From Pseudomonadota bacterium (GTDB taxonomy: Bacteria; Myxococcota_A; UBA796; SXON01), in assembly GCA_005778355.1 (NCBI GenBank), contig SXON01000117.1, forward strand, positions 1 through 34,957: 34,957 nt of DNA. The letters run 5' to 3'. This document shows, piece by piece, positions 28,271 to 34,957 of the stretch. The position numbers and the translations under genes were made by a program. Within the stretch, counting starts at the first letter, position 1, and each line of letters starts with the position of its first letter. The notes beneath the pieces were generated by a model. The model saw nothing but the letters and a program-made list of their open reading frames with translations. It was not told the DNA's origin and ran no database searches.

Positions 28271-29824
28271 TCAGGCGCCGCGCAGGTGGAGCACCTTGCC
28301 GCCCTGCTCGACGTCGCGACACCACATCCGGTCGTCCCAGCTGAGCCCGGGGCGCTGGTCGAACACCAGCAGCCAGCCCTCGGTCTCGCCGAGCTGGTCG
28401 AGGTAGGCCGCGAGTTGCGCCTGTCCCTCGCGGAGCACCCGCTCCGGCGACTCCCGGCCCGGTCGCACGCGCTTGACCTCCATCACCGTGCGACGGCCGG
28501 CCAATTCCACGCAGAGGTCTACCCGGCCGGTGCCCGCCGCGTACTCCCGCGTGACGCGCCCGCCGCCGTTGACCACCTTCTGCACGAAGGCCATCACGCA
28601 CAGGTGCACGGTGGCCTCGTGGTAGCCCTCGGGGGTGTTGCGCGTTGCAAAGTCGGAGTTTTCGCGCCACCACTGGAGGAAGGTGCCCACCAGCACGTCG
28701 GCGTCGAGCGTGCCGTCGGGGCGCAGCCAGGCGGCCGCGGGCAGGGGGAGGTTGACCTGCGCTCGCCAGCTCAGCTCCCGCGCGATGACCTCGCGGTAGA
28801 GTGGGTTTGCGATCTCCGGGGTGCGGGTGCCACCCGCGAGGAGTCCGAGGTCGATGCAGTACTCGTAGTCGTCGGACTGGGCGGCCACGTCGTCGGCGCC
28901 CGTGAGCACCGCCGATACGATCGTGGCGACCCTGGGCTCGCGCAAGCGGTGCGCCAGGTTGTGCAGGTGTGTCGTGCGTGACAGCACTAGCCGTTCCTTC
29001 GCCTCGTCGATGTCGGCGGCGGTGATCGGCACCGCCCGGTCGGTCACCAGACGATCCATACACTCGGCCGCCAGCGCGTTCACCAGGAAGGGCTGGCCGC
29101 GCGACCAGTCGTAGGCGCGGTCGACGGCGGCCGGCTCGAAGCTCTGCCCCGTGTCCGTCGTGTGCTGCCCGTAGAGTTCGGCCACCTCGGCCCGGGTGAA
29201 TCCCCGGAGCGTGAGCGATGCGGACTTGATGTTGAAGGGCGAGCCAGGGTTCGCCGCCGCCCCGTCCTTCGCGGCGGCGAGGTAGTCGCGGAGGTCGCGC
29301 ATCCCGACCAGCGCGATCGACGCTGGGAACTGCCCGGGACGGAGGTGGAAGCCGGACCGGAGCTGCCGAAGGAAGTTCACCATCGGCTCGCCCACGAGCA
29401 CGTCGGCCTCGTCGAGGAACAGGACGAGCGGCCTCGGCGCCACGGCCATCGCCCAGGCTCGGAGCCACGTGGCCAACCGCGTGCCCGGCGCGCTGTCGGG
29501 CAAGGGCGGAGGCTGGGCGTCGGCCGGGAGCTCGGCCTGTGCCATCCACTGGATCGACGACAGCCACCGCGCCTCTGACTCGCCCACGTCCTGCGCGCCC
29601 TGCGCGGCCTCGATGTTGGCGTGCAGCGCCACCACGCCCCGTGCCCGCAAAGACGCCGCGAAGCTTCGCACGGTTGTCGTCTTGCCCGTCTGGCGCGCCG
29701 CGTGGATCACGAAGTACTGTCGTCGTTCGACGAGGAGCGCCACCTCCGGCAGCCGCGCCTCCGCGCCGAGCATGTAGTGGTCGCCTACAACGCAGGGTCC
29801 AGCGGTATTGAAGAAACGGGGCAT
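28271..29824 (-). CDS. AAA-type ATPase with C-terminal PD-(D/E)XK nuclease-like domain
   Basis: A 517-residue protein. It starts FFNTAGPCVVGDHY, then Walker A ARQTGKTTT (R44-T50) and Walker B VLFLDEADVL (D138-E139), followed by a winged-helix-like region with SRGQPFLVNAL. This matches the RQTGKT group of STAND/AAA_35-like ATPases. The C-terminal 110 residues carry the PD-(D/E)XK pattern D436 (GRVDLCVEL) and E449-V-K451. The family is widespread in bacteria, and its biological role is not well established. A paralogous tail lies at bases 1-273 in opposite orientation. It starts 6 nt after the SGNH hydrolase stop, so the two may be co-transcribed. Confidence 0.9.
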   Translation of the reverse strand: MPRFFNTAGPCVVGDHYMLGAEARLPEVALLVERRQYFVIHAARQTGKTTTVRSFAASLRARGVVALHANIEAAQGAQDVGESEARWLSSIQWMAQAELPADAQPPPLPDSAPGTRLATWLRAWAMAVAPRPLVLFLDEADVLVGEPMVNFLRQLRSGFHLRPGQFPASIALVGMRDLRDYLAAAKDGAAANPGSPFNIKSASLTLRGFTRAEVAELYGQHTTDTGQSFEPAAVDRAYDWSRGQPFLVNALAAECMDRLVTDRAVPITAADIDEAKERLVLSRTTHLHNLAHRLREPRVATIVSAVLTGADDVAAQSDDYEYCIDLGLLAGGTRTPEIANPLYREVIARELSWRAQVNLPLPAAAWLRPDGTLDADVLVGTFLQWWRENSDFATRNTPEGYHEATVHLCVMAFVQKVVNGGGRVTREYAAGTGRVDLCVELAGRRTVMEVKRVRPGRESPERVLREGQAQLAAYLDQLGETEGWLLVFDQRPGLSWDDRMWCRDVEQGGKVLHLRGA

Positions 29825-29830
29825 CGGCGC

Positions 29831-30832
29831 CTACCGTAACCCCGCTTGTCGGGCGGTAGCCGAGCGCCGCACTGTCCAAACCACGGCGACGAGGGACACC
29901 GCCAGGCCCCAGCGCTCGCCGCCTCCGGAGGCGCAGCCACAGCCGCCCACCTCGTCGCCGGCGCCTGGCGACACCGTCTCGCCGGTATCCGGGGTCGGCC
30001 CGCCCGAGTCGTGGGGACCACTGTCCCCAGTCGTCGCCGTGTCGCCCGTGCTGCCGGTGTCGTCGCCCGGCTCGCCTTGCCAGGGGTACTCGAGGCCGCC
30101 CTCGCCGCTCTCCACGACTGCCCAGGCGTAGGCCGCGAGCGTTTCCCCGTCGATGGGGTCGACCGACGGCGGGGGCGTGAGACCCTCGGCGCTCTGCCCG
30201 CTCATCGCGCTGTAGAGCACACACGCGGCGAGCCAGGTGCCGAGGGGGCTCGGGTGGGAGCCGTCGTTGTCGTAGAGGCGGTAGAATAGGCCCTCGGGGT
30301 CGGCGGGCTCCGGAGTGTCAGCAAACACGGCCGCGAAGGCAAGGCCAGCGGGCGCCACCCACACCGGTCGCTCGGGCGTGGAGAAACGGTCTCGGTAGGC
30401 GAGGTAACCCTCGGTCAGCTCGTCCTGCATCGTGGGGAAGTCTGGGTACAAAGTTGGGTTGGTTGCATCGCCGTCGCGGCGTCCCCACGTGAGAAACAAC
30501 AACGATTCCCCGCCGCGGACCTCGATCCAATCGTCGAGCTGTGCCCCAGCCGCTGCGCTCTCTTCCCAGATCGCATCTTCGCCGTAAAAGCCCGGGATCT
30601 GGCTCTGGTCCTGGAGGATTCCCCACGACCAGGGCGACGTGCCCGACACCAGCGCCTCTTCCCACGCGGGATCGCTCGACGCGTGTTCCACGTGGTCGGG
30701 GAAAGCGAGCCCACCCTCGGCCAGGCGCGTGGTGGCCGCGTCGGTTTCCCCGGCCTCGACCAGGAGGGCCTGCAGGACGAGGTCGAGGTCGTTGAAGAAG
30801 GTGTAGCTGTTGCCGAGCAGGAGGAGGGTCAT
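29831..30832 (-). CDS. SGNH/GDSL-type hydrolase with MYXO-CTERM-like anchor
   Basis: A 333-residue protein. LLLGNSYTFFNDL places the block-I nucleophile at Ser9, and DNDGSHPSPLGTW supplies the catalytic D190-x2-H193; GNSYT is the form seen in many myxobacterial SGNH hydrolases (esterase or lipase activity). The C-terminus has an Asp/Thr/Gly/Ser linker, GGCGCASGGG, a hydrophobic stretch (LAVSLVAVVW) and Arg residues, which together match the MYXO-CTERM sorting signal for cell-surface anchoring. Oddly, no N-terminal signal peptide precedes the Ser block. ATG at 30832 follows GGAGG-free sequence 5 nt after the vapC stop; no convincing upstream extension exists. Export may therefore be impaired, or the annotated start region may have been remodelled. 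Confidence 0.86.
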   Translation of the reverse strand: MTLLLLGNSYTFFNDLDLVLQALLVEAGETDAATTRLAEGGLAFPDHVEHASSDPAWEEALVSGTSPWSWGILQDQSQIPGFYGEDAIWEESAAAGAQLDDWIEVRGGESLLFLTWGRRDGDATNPTLYPDFPTMQDELTEGYLAYRDRFSTPERPVWVAPAGLAFAAVFADTPEPADPEGLFYRLYDNDGSHPSPLGTWLAACVLYSAMSGQSAEGLTPPPSVDPIDGETLAAYAWAVVESGEGGLEYPWQGEPGDDTGSTGDTATTGDSGPHDSGGPTPDTGETVSPGAGDEVGGCGCASGGGERWGLAVSLVAVVWTVRRSATARQAGLR

Positions 30833-30837
30833 GAGGT

Positions 30838-31248
30838 TCAGCTCGCGAAGGGGTCGAGCACGGGTACCCCCGCCTTCTCGAAGTCGCGGAGGTTTCGCGT
30901 GGCCACGCCCAATCCGTTCGCCAGCGCGGTGGCGGCGATCATGCTGTCCTTCACCGGCATGGCGAGTCCCGCGCGACGCAGCTGCGCGACGAGCTCCGCC
31001 CAGCGCAGGCCCACCTCCCGGTCCCACGGCAGGCATCGCACGCGGGCCACCGTGCCCTCGAACCAGGCTTCGAGTCGGTCACGACGGCGACCCGACGGAA
31101 GGAGCAGCACGCCGAAGCGAAGCTCACCGAGCACGATCGGGTCGACGACGAGGTGTCGCTCGTGGGCCAGGAGCCAGGCGAGGACGCGCGGATCAGGCGA
31201 CGGTCGCGTTGCCTCCGACAGCACGTTGGCGTCGACGAGCCAGTTCAA
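30838..31248 (-). CDS. vapC: VapC-type PIN-domain toxin
   Basis: A 136-residue PIN domain. Acidic metal-binding residues D6 (WLVDANVLSE), E42 (VLGELRFG), D101 (VKDSMIAATA) and D122 (TRNLRDF) are all in place, so it should be an active Mg-dependent RNase that cleaves tRNA or other structured RNA. The start is TTG at 31248, overlapping the antitoxin stop as TTGA; TTG keeps toxin synthesis low relative to antitoxin. Paired with the AbrB-type antitoxin upstream. Confidence 0.93.
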   Translation of the reverse strand: MNWLVDANVLSEATRPSPDPRVLAWLLAHERHLVVDPIVLGELRFGVLLLPSGRRRDRLEAWFEGTVARVRCLPWDREVGLRWAELVAQLRRAGLAMPVKDSMIAATALANGLGVATRNLRDFEKAGVPVLDPFAS

Positions 31249-31475
31249 AGGGAGTCCGTGGATTCCGAGTCGATGGCCACGAAGTACCCCGGCGCCGGGC
31301 AGGCAAGGAGCCAGTCCACCAGACCCTGGTTCGCCGGGGGTTGCGCGCGCACCAGGCGATACTCTCCGGGCGCAAGACGCTCGAATTCAAATTGTTCTCC
31401 CGGCTGAATCCCGTCGAGGCGGCGCATCTCCGCCGGCATGACGATCTGGCCCTTGGTGGAAATCGCGGTGCGCAT
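31245..31475 (-). CDS. vapB: VapB antitoxin, SpoVT/AbrB type
   Basis: A 76-residue protein. MRTAISTKGQIVMPAEMRR is the swapped-hairpin AbrB DNA-binding start (TKGQIVxPxExR), and the C-terminal half (about 45-76) is a probable VapC-binding tail. It should neutralise VapC and repress its own promoter. A perfect inverted repeat, GTAAGA-N5-TCTTAC, lies 5 nt upstream of the ATG at 31475 and is the likely operator. The ATG is good, and the pair is transcribed away from the alpha/beta-hydrolase gene. Confidence 0.92.
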   Translation of the reverse strand: MRTAISTKGQIVMPAEMRRLDGIQPGEQFEFERLAPGEYRLVRAQPPANQGLVDWLLACPAPGYFVAIDSESTDSL

Positions 31476-31480
31476 GGTGG

Positions 31481-31497
31481 GTAAGATAGCGTCTTAC
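31481..31497. promoter_or_regulatory. Probable vapBC operator (inverted repeat)
   Basis: GTAAGATAGCGTCTTAC: perfect 6-bp arms with a 5-nt spacer, 5 nt upstream of the vapB ATG and 24 nt from the divergent hydrolase ATG. Placement at the start of vapB fits autorepression by the VapBC complex, whose AbrB domain binds short palindromes. Confidence 0.6.
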
Positions 31498-31521
31498 GCG
31501 CCCCCGCGCTAGACCGCCGCC

Positions 31522-34500
31522 ATGCTCCTCATGCTCGCTTGCGCCACGGCGCCCGAGGGCCTGCGGCTCACCCCCGAGGGCGACGGTCCCGTCGTCGTCG
31601 TGGACTGGGACGCAAAGCCCCTGCCCGAGATTCCCTTCCCGAACGACCTCGCCACGCGGGTGGATCCCACGAGCCCCACCGGGCTGCGGGTGAACATCAG
31701 CGAGGTGGCGCCCACCGTCACCGAGGAAGAAGCGCGGCAGAAGCTCAACGAGATGACCGGTTTCGGCGTGTACGCGCCGATCACGGTGGCGTTTGACGAG
31801 AAGCTCGACCTCGACAACATCCTCTCGCGCCATCCCGACGACTTCGAGCGGGGCGCGGCCGCCTTCGAAGACGACGCGATCTTCGTGGTGAACGTGGATC
31901 CCGAGAGCCCCGACTACGGCAAGCCCGTGGCGCTCGACCTCGGCCAGGGCCGCTTCGTGTACGAGACGGAGAAGACCGGGCAGTACTACGCCAACGACAC
32001 TCGCGCCGCCTCGCCCTCGCTGGTGTTCGAGACGATGAGCGAGGATCTCGATGGCGACGGCATGCTCGACTGGGGCGAAGACACCGACAACGACGGCTGG
32101 CTGGATGTGCCCAACGTGTGGCCGGAAGGCGGCGATCCCCGCGCCGACCTGCTCACCTTCTACGAGCTGCAATCCAACACCTTGATCCTCCGTCCGGTGG
32201 TGCCTTTGCGCGAGGAGAGCCGCTATGCGGTGGTGCTGACGAGCCGGCTCGTGGGCGACAATGGAAGCCCAGTGAAGTCGCCGTGGAAGTATGTCAACCA
32301 CACGCGACAGACGGAGGCCCTGGAGCCGGTGGTCGACGCGTTGTCCGACTACGGCGTGGGCCTCGACGACATCGCCTACGCCTGGGTGTTCAGCACCGGC
32401 CGGGTCACGGGCGATCTCGTTGACATTCGTCGCGGTCTCGACGGCGAGGGCCCCTTCGCAAAGCTGGCGTCGGAGTACCCCGCGACCGTGAACGAGGCCC
32501 TGGCCTTGCATTCGATGGAGGGCATCGACCCACGGGTCTTGCCGCCCGATGCGTTGCTCGACACCCTGGTCGACGTGGGTCTCTTCGATGGCGCCAGTGG
32601 CGCGTTCATCAGCGCCGCCTACCGCGAGTACAGCGGTGGCGTCGTGGGCGGGAGCTTCGAGACCCCCTACTTCCTGGCCGACCGCGACGATGGCGACGTG
32701 CTCGGCGGCGACGCCGACGAGTGGTGGCAGATCGACGCCATGACGGGCACCTACAATGCCAAGCCCGCGCGCATCCCCTTCACGTGTGTCTTGCCCAAGG
32801 AAGGCGAGGCGCCCTACGACGTGGCCATCTTCGGCCATGGCCACGGCTCGTCTCGCTTCGACATGCTGCTTTTCGGCTGGTCCTTCAACCGGCTCGGCAT
32901 CGCGGCCTGCGCGATTGACTGGCCGGGGCACGGGGCCGACCTCGCCGCCGACGAGGAGGCCCTCATCCGCGCTTACCTGGCGGGCGCGGGACTGGAGCCC
33001 TTCCTCGATCATTTGCAAGACAGCCGCTACCGCGACCTGAACAACGACGGCCGGGGCGACAGTGGCGCCGACCAGTGGATCACCGACCCCTTCCACACCC
33101 GCGACATGGTGCGGCAGGGCGTGGTGGACTGGGTGCAGTTCGTGAAGGCACTGCAGAACTGCGGGCAAGGCGACATGGAGCTGCGCGAGGTGGGCGGCGA
33201 CTCCGCGGGCTCCGGCACCACGTGTGACTGGAACGGCGACGGCGAGGCCGATCTCGGAGGGAAGGACGCCAGCTTCACCATCCTCGGTGGCTCGCTGGGC
33301 GGCATCAACACGGCGGTGGCGGCGGCGGTGATGCCCGAGGTCGACGCCTTCTCGCCGATCGTCCCGGGGGGTGGCCTGCTCGACGTGGCGGTGCGCTCCG
33401 ACCTCGGCGGGGTCATCTCGGCCGTGGTGGGACGCATGATCTCGCCGATGTTGCTCGGCGTGCCCGACGGCGCGGGCGGCATCGAGATCGTGCAGCTGGT
33501 CAACGCCTACGGCGACATGAATAGCGTGCACGTGGCCTCGTTGTCGAGCTTCCCCGCGGGTGGGCGCGTGCAGATCGAGGTGCTTCGCCCTGACCGCACC
33601 GACAGCTACGAGGGCTACATCCCGGCCGACGGCAGCTTCCGCCTCCCCTTCGCGGCCGACGCGCCCGACGCCTTCGAGAAGCGTGCCATCGTGGACATGC
33701 CGGAGACGGGGCCGGTGGCGGGCGGCGTGTACTCTAGCGACAACAACGTGGATCTGGGGGACTACCTCGTGATTCGCCTGTTCGACGCCGAGGGCGCGCT
33801 GGTGGAGAAGATTGATACATTTGATACATCGGTGATGTACGAGGGCGTGACGATGCCCGCCGGTTCACCGGTCGTGGCCGCCGCCCACGGCAGCGGCAAG
33901 ATCCGGGGGACGAAGGAGCTCCGGCGCCTGGCCATGGTGATGGCGATGGCGCTCGAGCCCGCCGACCCGGTTGTCTACGCGCGCCACTGGGCGGACGAGC
34001 CCTTCGAGGCGCTCGGCGGCCAGCCGTCCAACGTGCTGCTGGTGCCCACCATCGGCGACCAGGGCGTGACCATCAGCTCCGGGCTGGCCATCGCCCGCGC
34101 CGCCGGGCTCGTGGACTGGCAGCAGGTCGACGACCGGTACGGCATGACCCCCGACCAGTGGCTCATCGACCGGGAAGTGGCCCGCGCCGTGGAGGATTAC
34201 GGCCCCTACACCGACACCAATGGGGCCCCCTGCCTCTTCGATCCCGACGACCTCGACGAGGGCACGGATGGTACCGGCGCGCCGAGCGAGGCGCCGCTGC
34301 GCGCCACCCGTGAAACATCCAGTGGTATCACGGCCTTGCGCTTGCCCTACCCGCAGACCACGGGCAAGCATGGCTTCTCCGAGCCCGACCCCTCGCGGGC
34401 CTTCGACGTGGCGCTCTTCGTCGTGAATCAAACCACGTTCTACTTCGAGTCTGGCGGCACCGAGCTGCGCGACGAGGTGTGTTTCGGTTCGGACTCCTGC

Positions 34501-34536
34501 GCTGATATTCCGCCGGTACAATGGGAGGTCGAGTGA
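31522..34536 (+). CDS. Large alpha/beta-hydrolase lipoprotein with DxDxDG calcium repeats
   Basis: A 1004-residue secreted protein. A very short lipoprotein signal (MLLMLAC, Cys7) is followed by a beta-rich N-terminal region containing DLDGDGMLDWGEDTDNDGWLD-type calcium motifs (about 175-195; shown in part) and strands like those of Ig-type domains (YAPITVAFDEKLD). The hydrolase core follows: a FGHGHGSSR strand-turn (oxyanion region), a DWPGHG segment and the nucleophile elbow GGSLGG (Ser591). A His near the end (DQGVTISSG to the KHGFSEPDPS region) may complete the triad. Lipase, esterase or depolymerase activity is likely, on the cell surface. It is the first gene of a rightward unit with a GTGA overlap into the truncated gene. 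An in-frame repeat (33812-33839) lies in its sequence. Confidence 0.85.
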   Translation: MLLMLACATAPEGLRLTPEGDGPVVVVDWDAKPLPEIPFPNDLATRVDPTSPTGLRVNISEVAPTVTEEEARQKLNEMTGFGVYAPITVAFDEKLDLDNILSRHPDDFERGAAAFEDDAIFVVNVDPESPDYGKPVALDLGQGRFVYETEKTGQYYANDTRAASPSLVFETMSEDLDGDGMLDWGEDTDNDGWLDVPNVWPEGGDPRADLLTFYELQSNTLILRPVVPLREESRYAVVLTSRLVGDNGSPVKSPWKYVNHTRQTEALEPVVDALSDYGVGLDDIAYAWVFSTGRVTGDLVDIRRGLDGEGPFAKLASEYPATVNEALALHSMEGIDPRVLPPDALLDTLVDVGLFDGASGAFISAAYREYSGGVVGGSFETPYFLADRDDGDVLGGDADEWWQIDAMTGTYNAKPARIPFTCVLPKEGEAPYDVAIFGHGHGSSRFDMLLFGWSFNRLGIAACAIDWPGHGADLAADEEALIRAYLAGAGLEPFLDHLQDSRYRDLNNDGRGDSGADQWITDPFHTRDMVRQGVVDWVQFVKALQNCGQGDMELREVGGDSAGSGTTCDWNGDGEADLGGKDASFTILGGSLGGINTAVAAAVMPEVDAFSPIVPGGGLLDVAVRSDLGGVISAVVGRMISPMLLGVPDGAGGIEIVQLVNAYGDMNSVHVASLSSFPAGGRVQIEVLRPDRTDSYEGYIPADGSFRLPFAADAPDAFEKRAIVDMPETGPVAGGVYSSDNNVDLGDYLVIRLFDAEGALVEKIDTFDTSVMYEGVTMPAGSPVVAAAHGSGKIRGTKELRRLAMVMAMALEPADPVVYARHWADEPFEALGGQPSNVLLVPTIGDQGVTISSGLAIARAAGLVDWQQVDDRYGMTPDQWLIDREVARAVEDYGPYTDTNGAPCLFDPDDLDEGTDGTGAPSEAPLRATRETSSGITALRLPYPQTTGKHGFSEPDPSRAFDVALFVVNQTTFYFESGGTELRDEVCFGSDSCADIPPVQWEVE
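33812..33839. repeat. TGATACATC-family repeat inside a coding sequence
   Basis: Two tandem TTGATACAT copies (33812-33820 and 33821-33829) run into CGGTGATGTA. The 15-mer TGATACATCGGTGAT at 33822-33836 is identical to 28244-28258. It is unusually AT-rich for this gene and encodes IDTFDTSVM in frame, suggesting an inserted repeat tolerated by the protein. Confidence 0.7.
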
Positions 34537-34957
34537 TACTTTTCACGTGTATCAGCATGGCGGCGGAGTGGACCGACAACGCGGAGTACCGCGCCATCGG
34601 CACGCTCGGCTCGCCGCTCCTCCTCAACAGCGACGGCGCCTCGCTCGAGGGGGGCTTCGACCTCGACCAGCGCTTGCGTCTGGGGGTCGATGCCAAGGCC
34701 AAGGACTGGCGCTTCGGTGCCGAGCTCGACGCGCTCTCCGGGCAGGTGTTTCATTCCACGTGGAACATCCCGGGGGCTGAGGACGACCGCCGTCGCTGGG
34801 CGGACGACAGCTTCTCCCTCGCAGGACTCCAGCCTCGTCGCCTGAGCGCGGGCATCGACACCAAGGTGGGCAAGTTCGACCTGGGCCTCATGCCCTCGCA
34901 GTGGGGCATGGGCTTGCTCGCCAACGACGGCACGGGCGACCCGCTGTTTGGTCGCAC
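34533..34957 (+). CDS. Secreted or outer-membrane beta-rich protein (3' truncated by window edge)
   Basis: An open frame runs from GTG at 34533 to the window end (141 codons) without a stop; GTG overlaps the previous stop as GTGA. The start ILFTCISMAAEW resembles a short signal peptide. The rest alternates polar and hydrophobic residues in strands (RLRLGVDAKAKDWRFGAEL, split: LRLGVDAKAK and WRFGAELDALSG; later FDLGLMPSQWGMGLL), as in outer-membrane barrels or porin-like proteins. An ATG at 34557 is an alternative start. The C-terminus is missing, so the family cannot be named. Translation is coupled with the hydrolase lipoprotein upstream, which points to a joint role at the cell surface. Confidence 0.72.
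   Translation, partial: MILFTCISMAAEWTDNAEYRAIGTLGSPLLLNSDGASLEGGFDLDQRLRLGVDAKAKDWRFGAELDALSGQVFHSTWNIPGAEDDRRRWADDSFSLAGLQPRRLSAGIDTKVGKFDLGLMPSQWGMGLLANDGTGDPLFGR
34534..34554. repeat. Degenerate TGATAC palindrome at a gene end
   Basis: TGATAC (34534-34539, containing the hydrolase stop codon) and GTATCA (34549-34554) flank a 9-nt loop. This is the shortest member of the TGATACATC repeat set and again lies on a stop codon. Confidence 0.5.
34752..34767. other. parS-like 16-bp site (site B)
   Basis: CATTCCACGTGGAACA matches 14 of 16 positions of TGTTCCACGTGGAACA, the parS form bound by ParB in myxobacteria; the inner 12 bp (TTCCACGTGGAA, 34754-34765) are a perfect palindrome. It lies inside the truncated gene, which is common for chromosomal parS. 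It is 6.5 kb from site A. Confidence 0.45.

Noticed and set aside
33972..33977. GTCTAC inside the hydrolase lipoprotein gene (also at 9515, 18164 and 28517)
   Set aside because: No TGTCCG-like box at the required distance; taken as chance.
1..34957. tRNA, rRNA, CRISPR arrays and insertion sequences
   Set aside because: No cloverleaf, repeat-spacer array, transposase motif or long terminal inverted repeat was noticed on either strand.

Overview
The window is GC-rich (about 70 percent by eye), gene-dense and free of RNA genes. It most resembles a myxobacterium-like chromosome (Myxococcota or related former Deltaproteobacteria). The support is a secreted hydrolase ending in a MYXO-CTERM-like Cys-rich/transmembrane/Arg tail after an Asp/Thr/Gly-rich linker, several lipoproteins with Asp/Thr-rich stalks, a very large alpha/beta-hydrolase lipoprotein with DxDxDG repeats, and two sites resembling the CACGTG-centred parS of myxobacteria.

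Region 1 (about 284 to 22848) looks like one large accessory system. Left to right it holds: a MoaA-like radical SAM protein, a P-loop kinase-like NTPase and a GreA/GreB-like factor; a 1331-residue fusion of a RelE-like domain, a UvrD-type helicase and a helical-repeat tail; a leftward operon JAB peptidase > E2-like > E1-like (ThiF) > a 135-residue two-repeat protein ending in Gly > PP2C phosphatase; a VirD4/HerA-type ATPase; a leftward operon DUF3800-like > sigma-factor-like > unknown > Lon-like Ser-Lys protease; two multi-pass membrane proteins; a DHH-motif protein; a membrane-anchored vWA protein; and a second VirD4/HerA-type ATPase. Many neighbours overlap by ATGA or GTGA.

The main discovery is a shared promoter-like motif, TGTCCG-N17(18)-GTCTAC, correctly oriented 5 to 22 nt upstream of ten start codons in region 1. 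It is not seen upstream of any gene outside it. It resembles ECF-sigma promoters, and the locus encodes its own divergent sigma-like protein. I infer a self-contained regulon combining a bacterial ubiquitin-like conjugation pathway with protein phosphatase, protease, helicase and DNA-pump functions. A stress-response or conflict/defence role is plausible but unproven. No integrase, relaxase, transposase or CRISPR is visible.

Region 2 (22845 to 34957) is ordinary chromosome: an OsmC-type peroxiredoxin with a strong promoter/operator, a lipoprotein and two unknown proteins in a leftward operon, a divergent M50-like membrane metallopeptidase, an AAA ATPase with a PD-(D/E)XK tail (related to the truncated gene at the left edge), an SGNH hydrolase, a vapBC toxin-antitoxin pair, the alpha/beta-hydrolase lipoprotein, and a truncated beta-rich secreted protein. 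Short TGATACATC palindromes lie at gene ends here.
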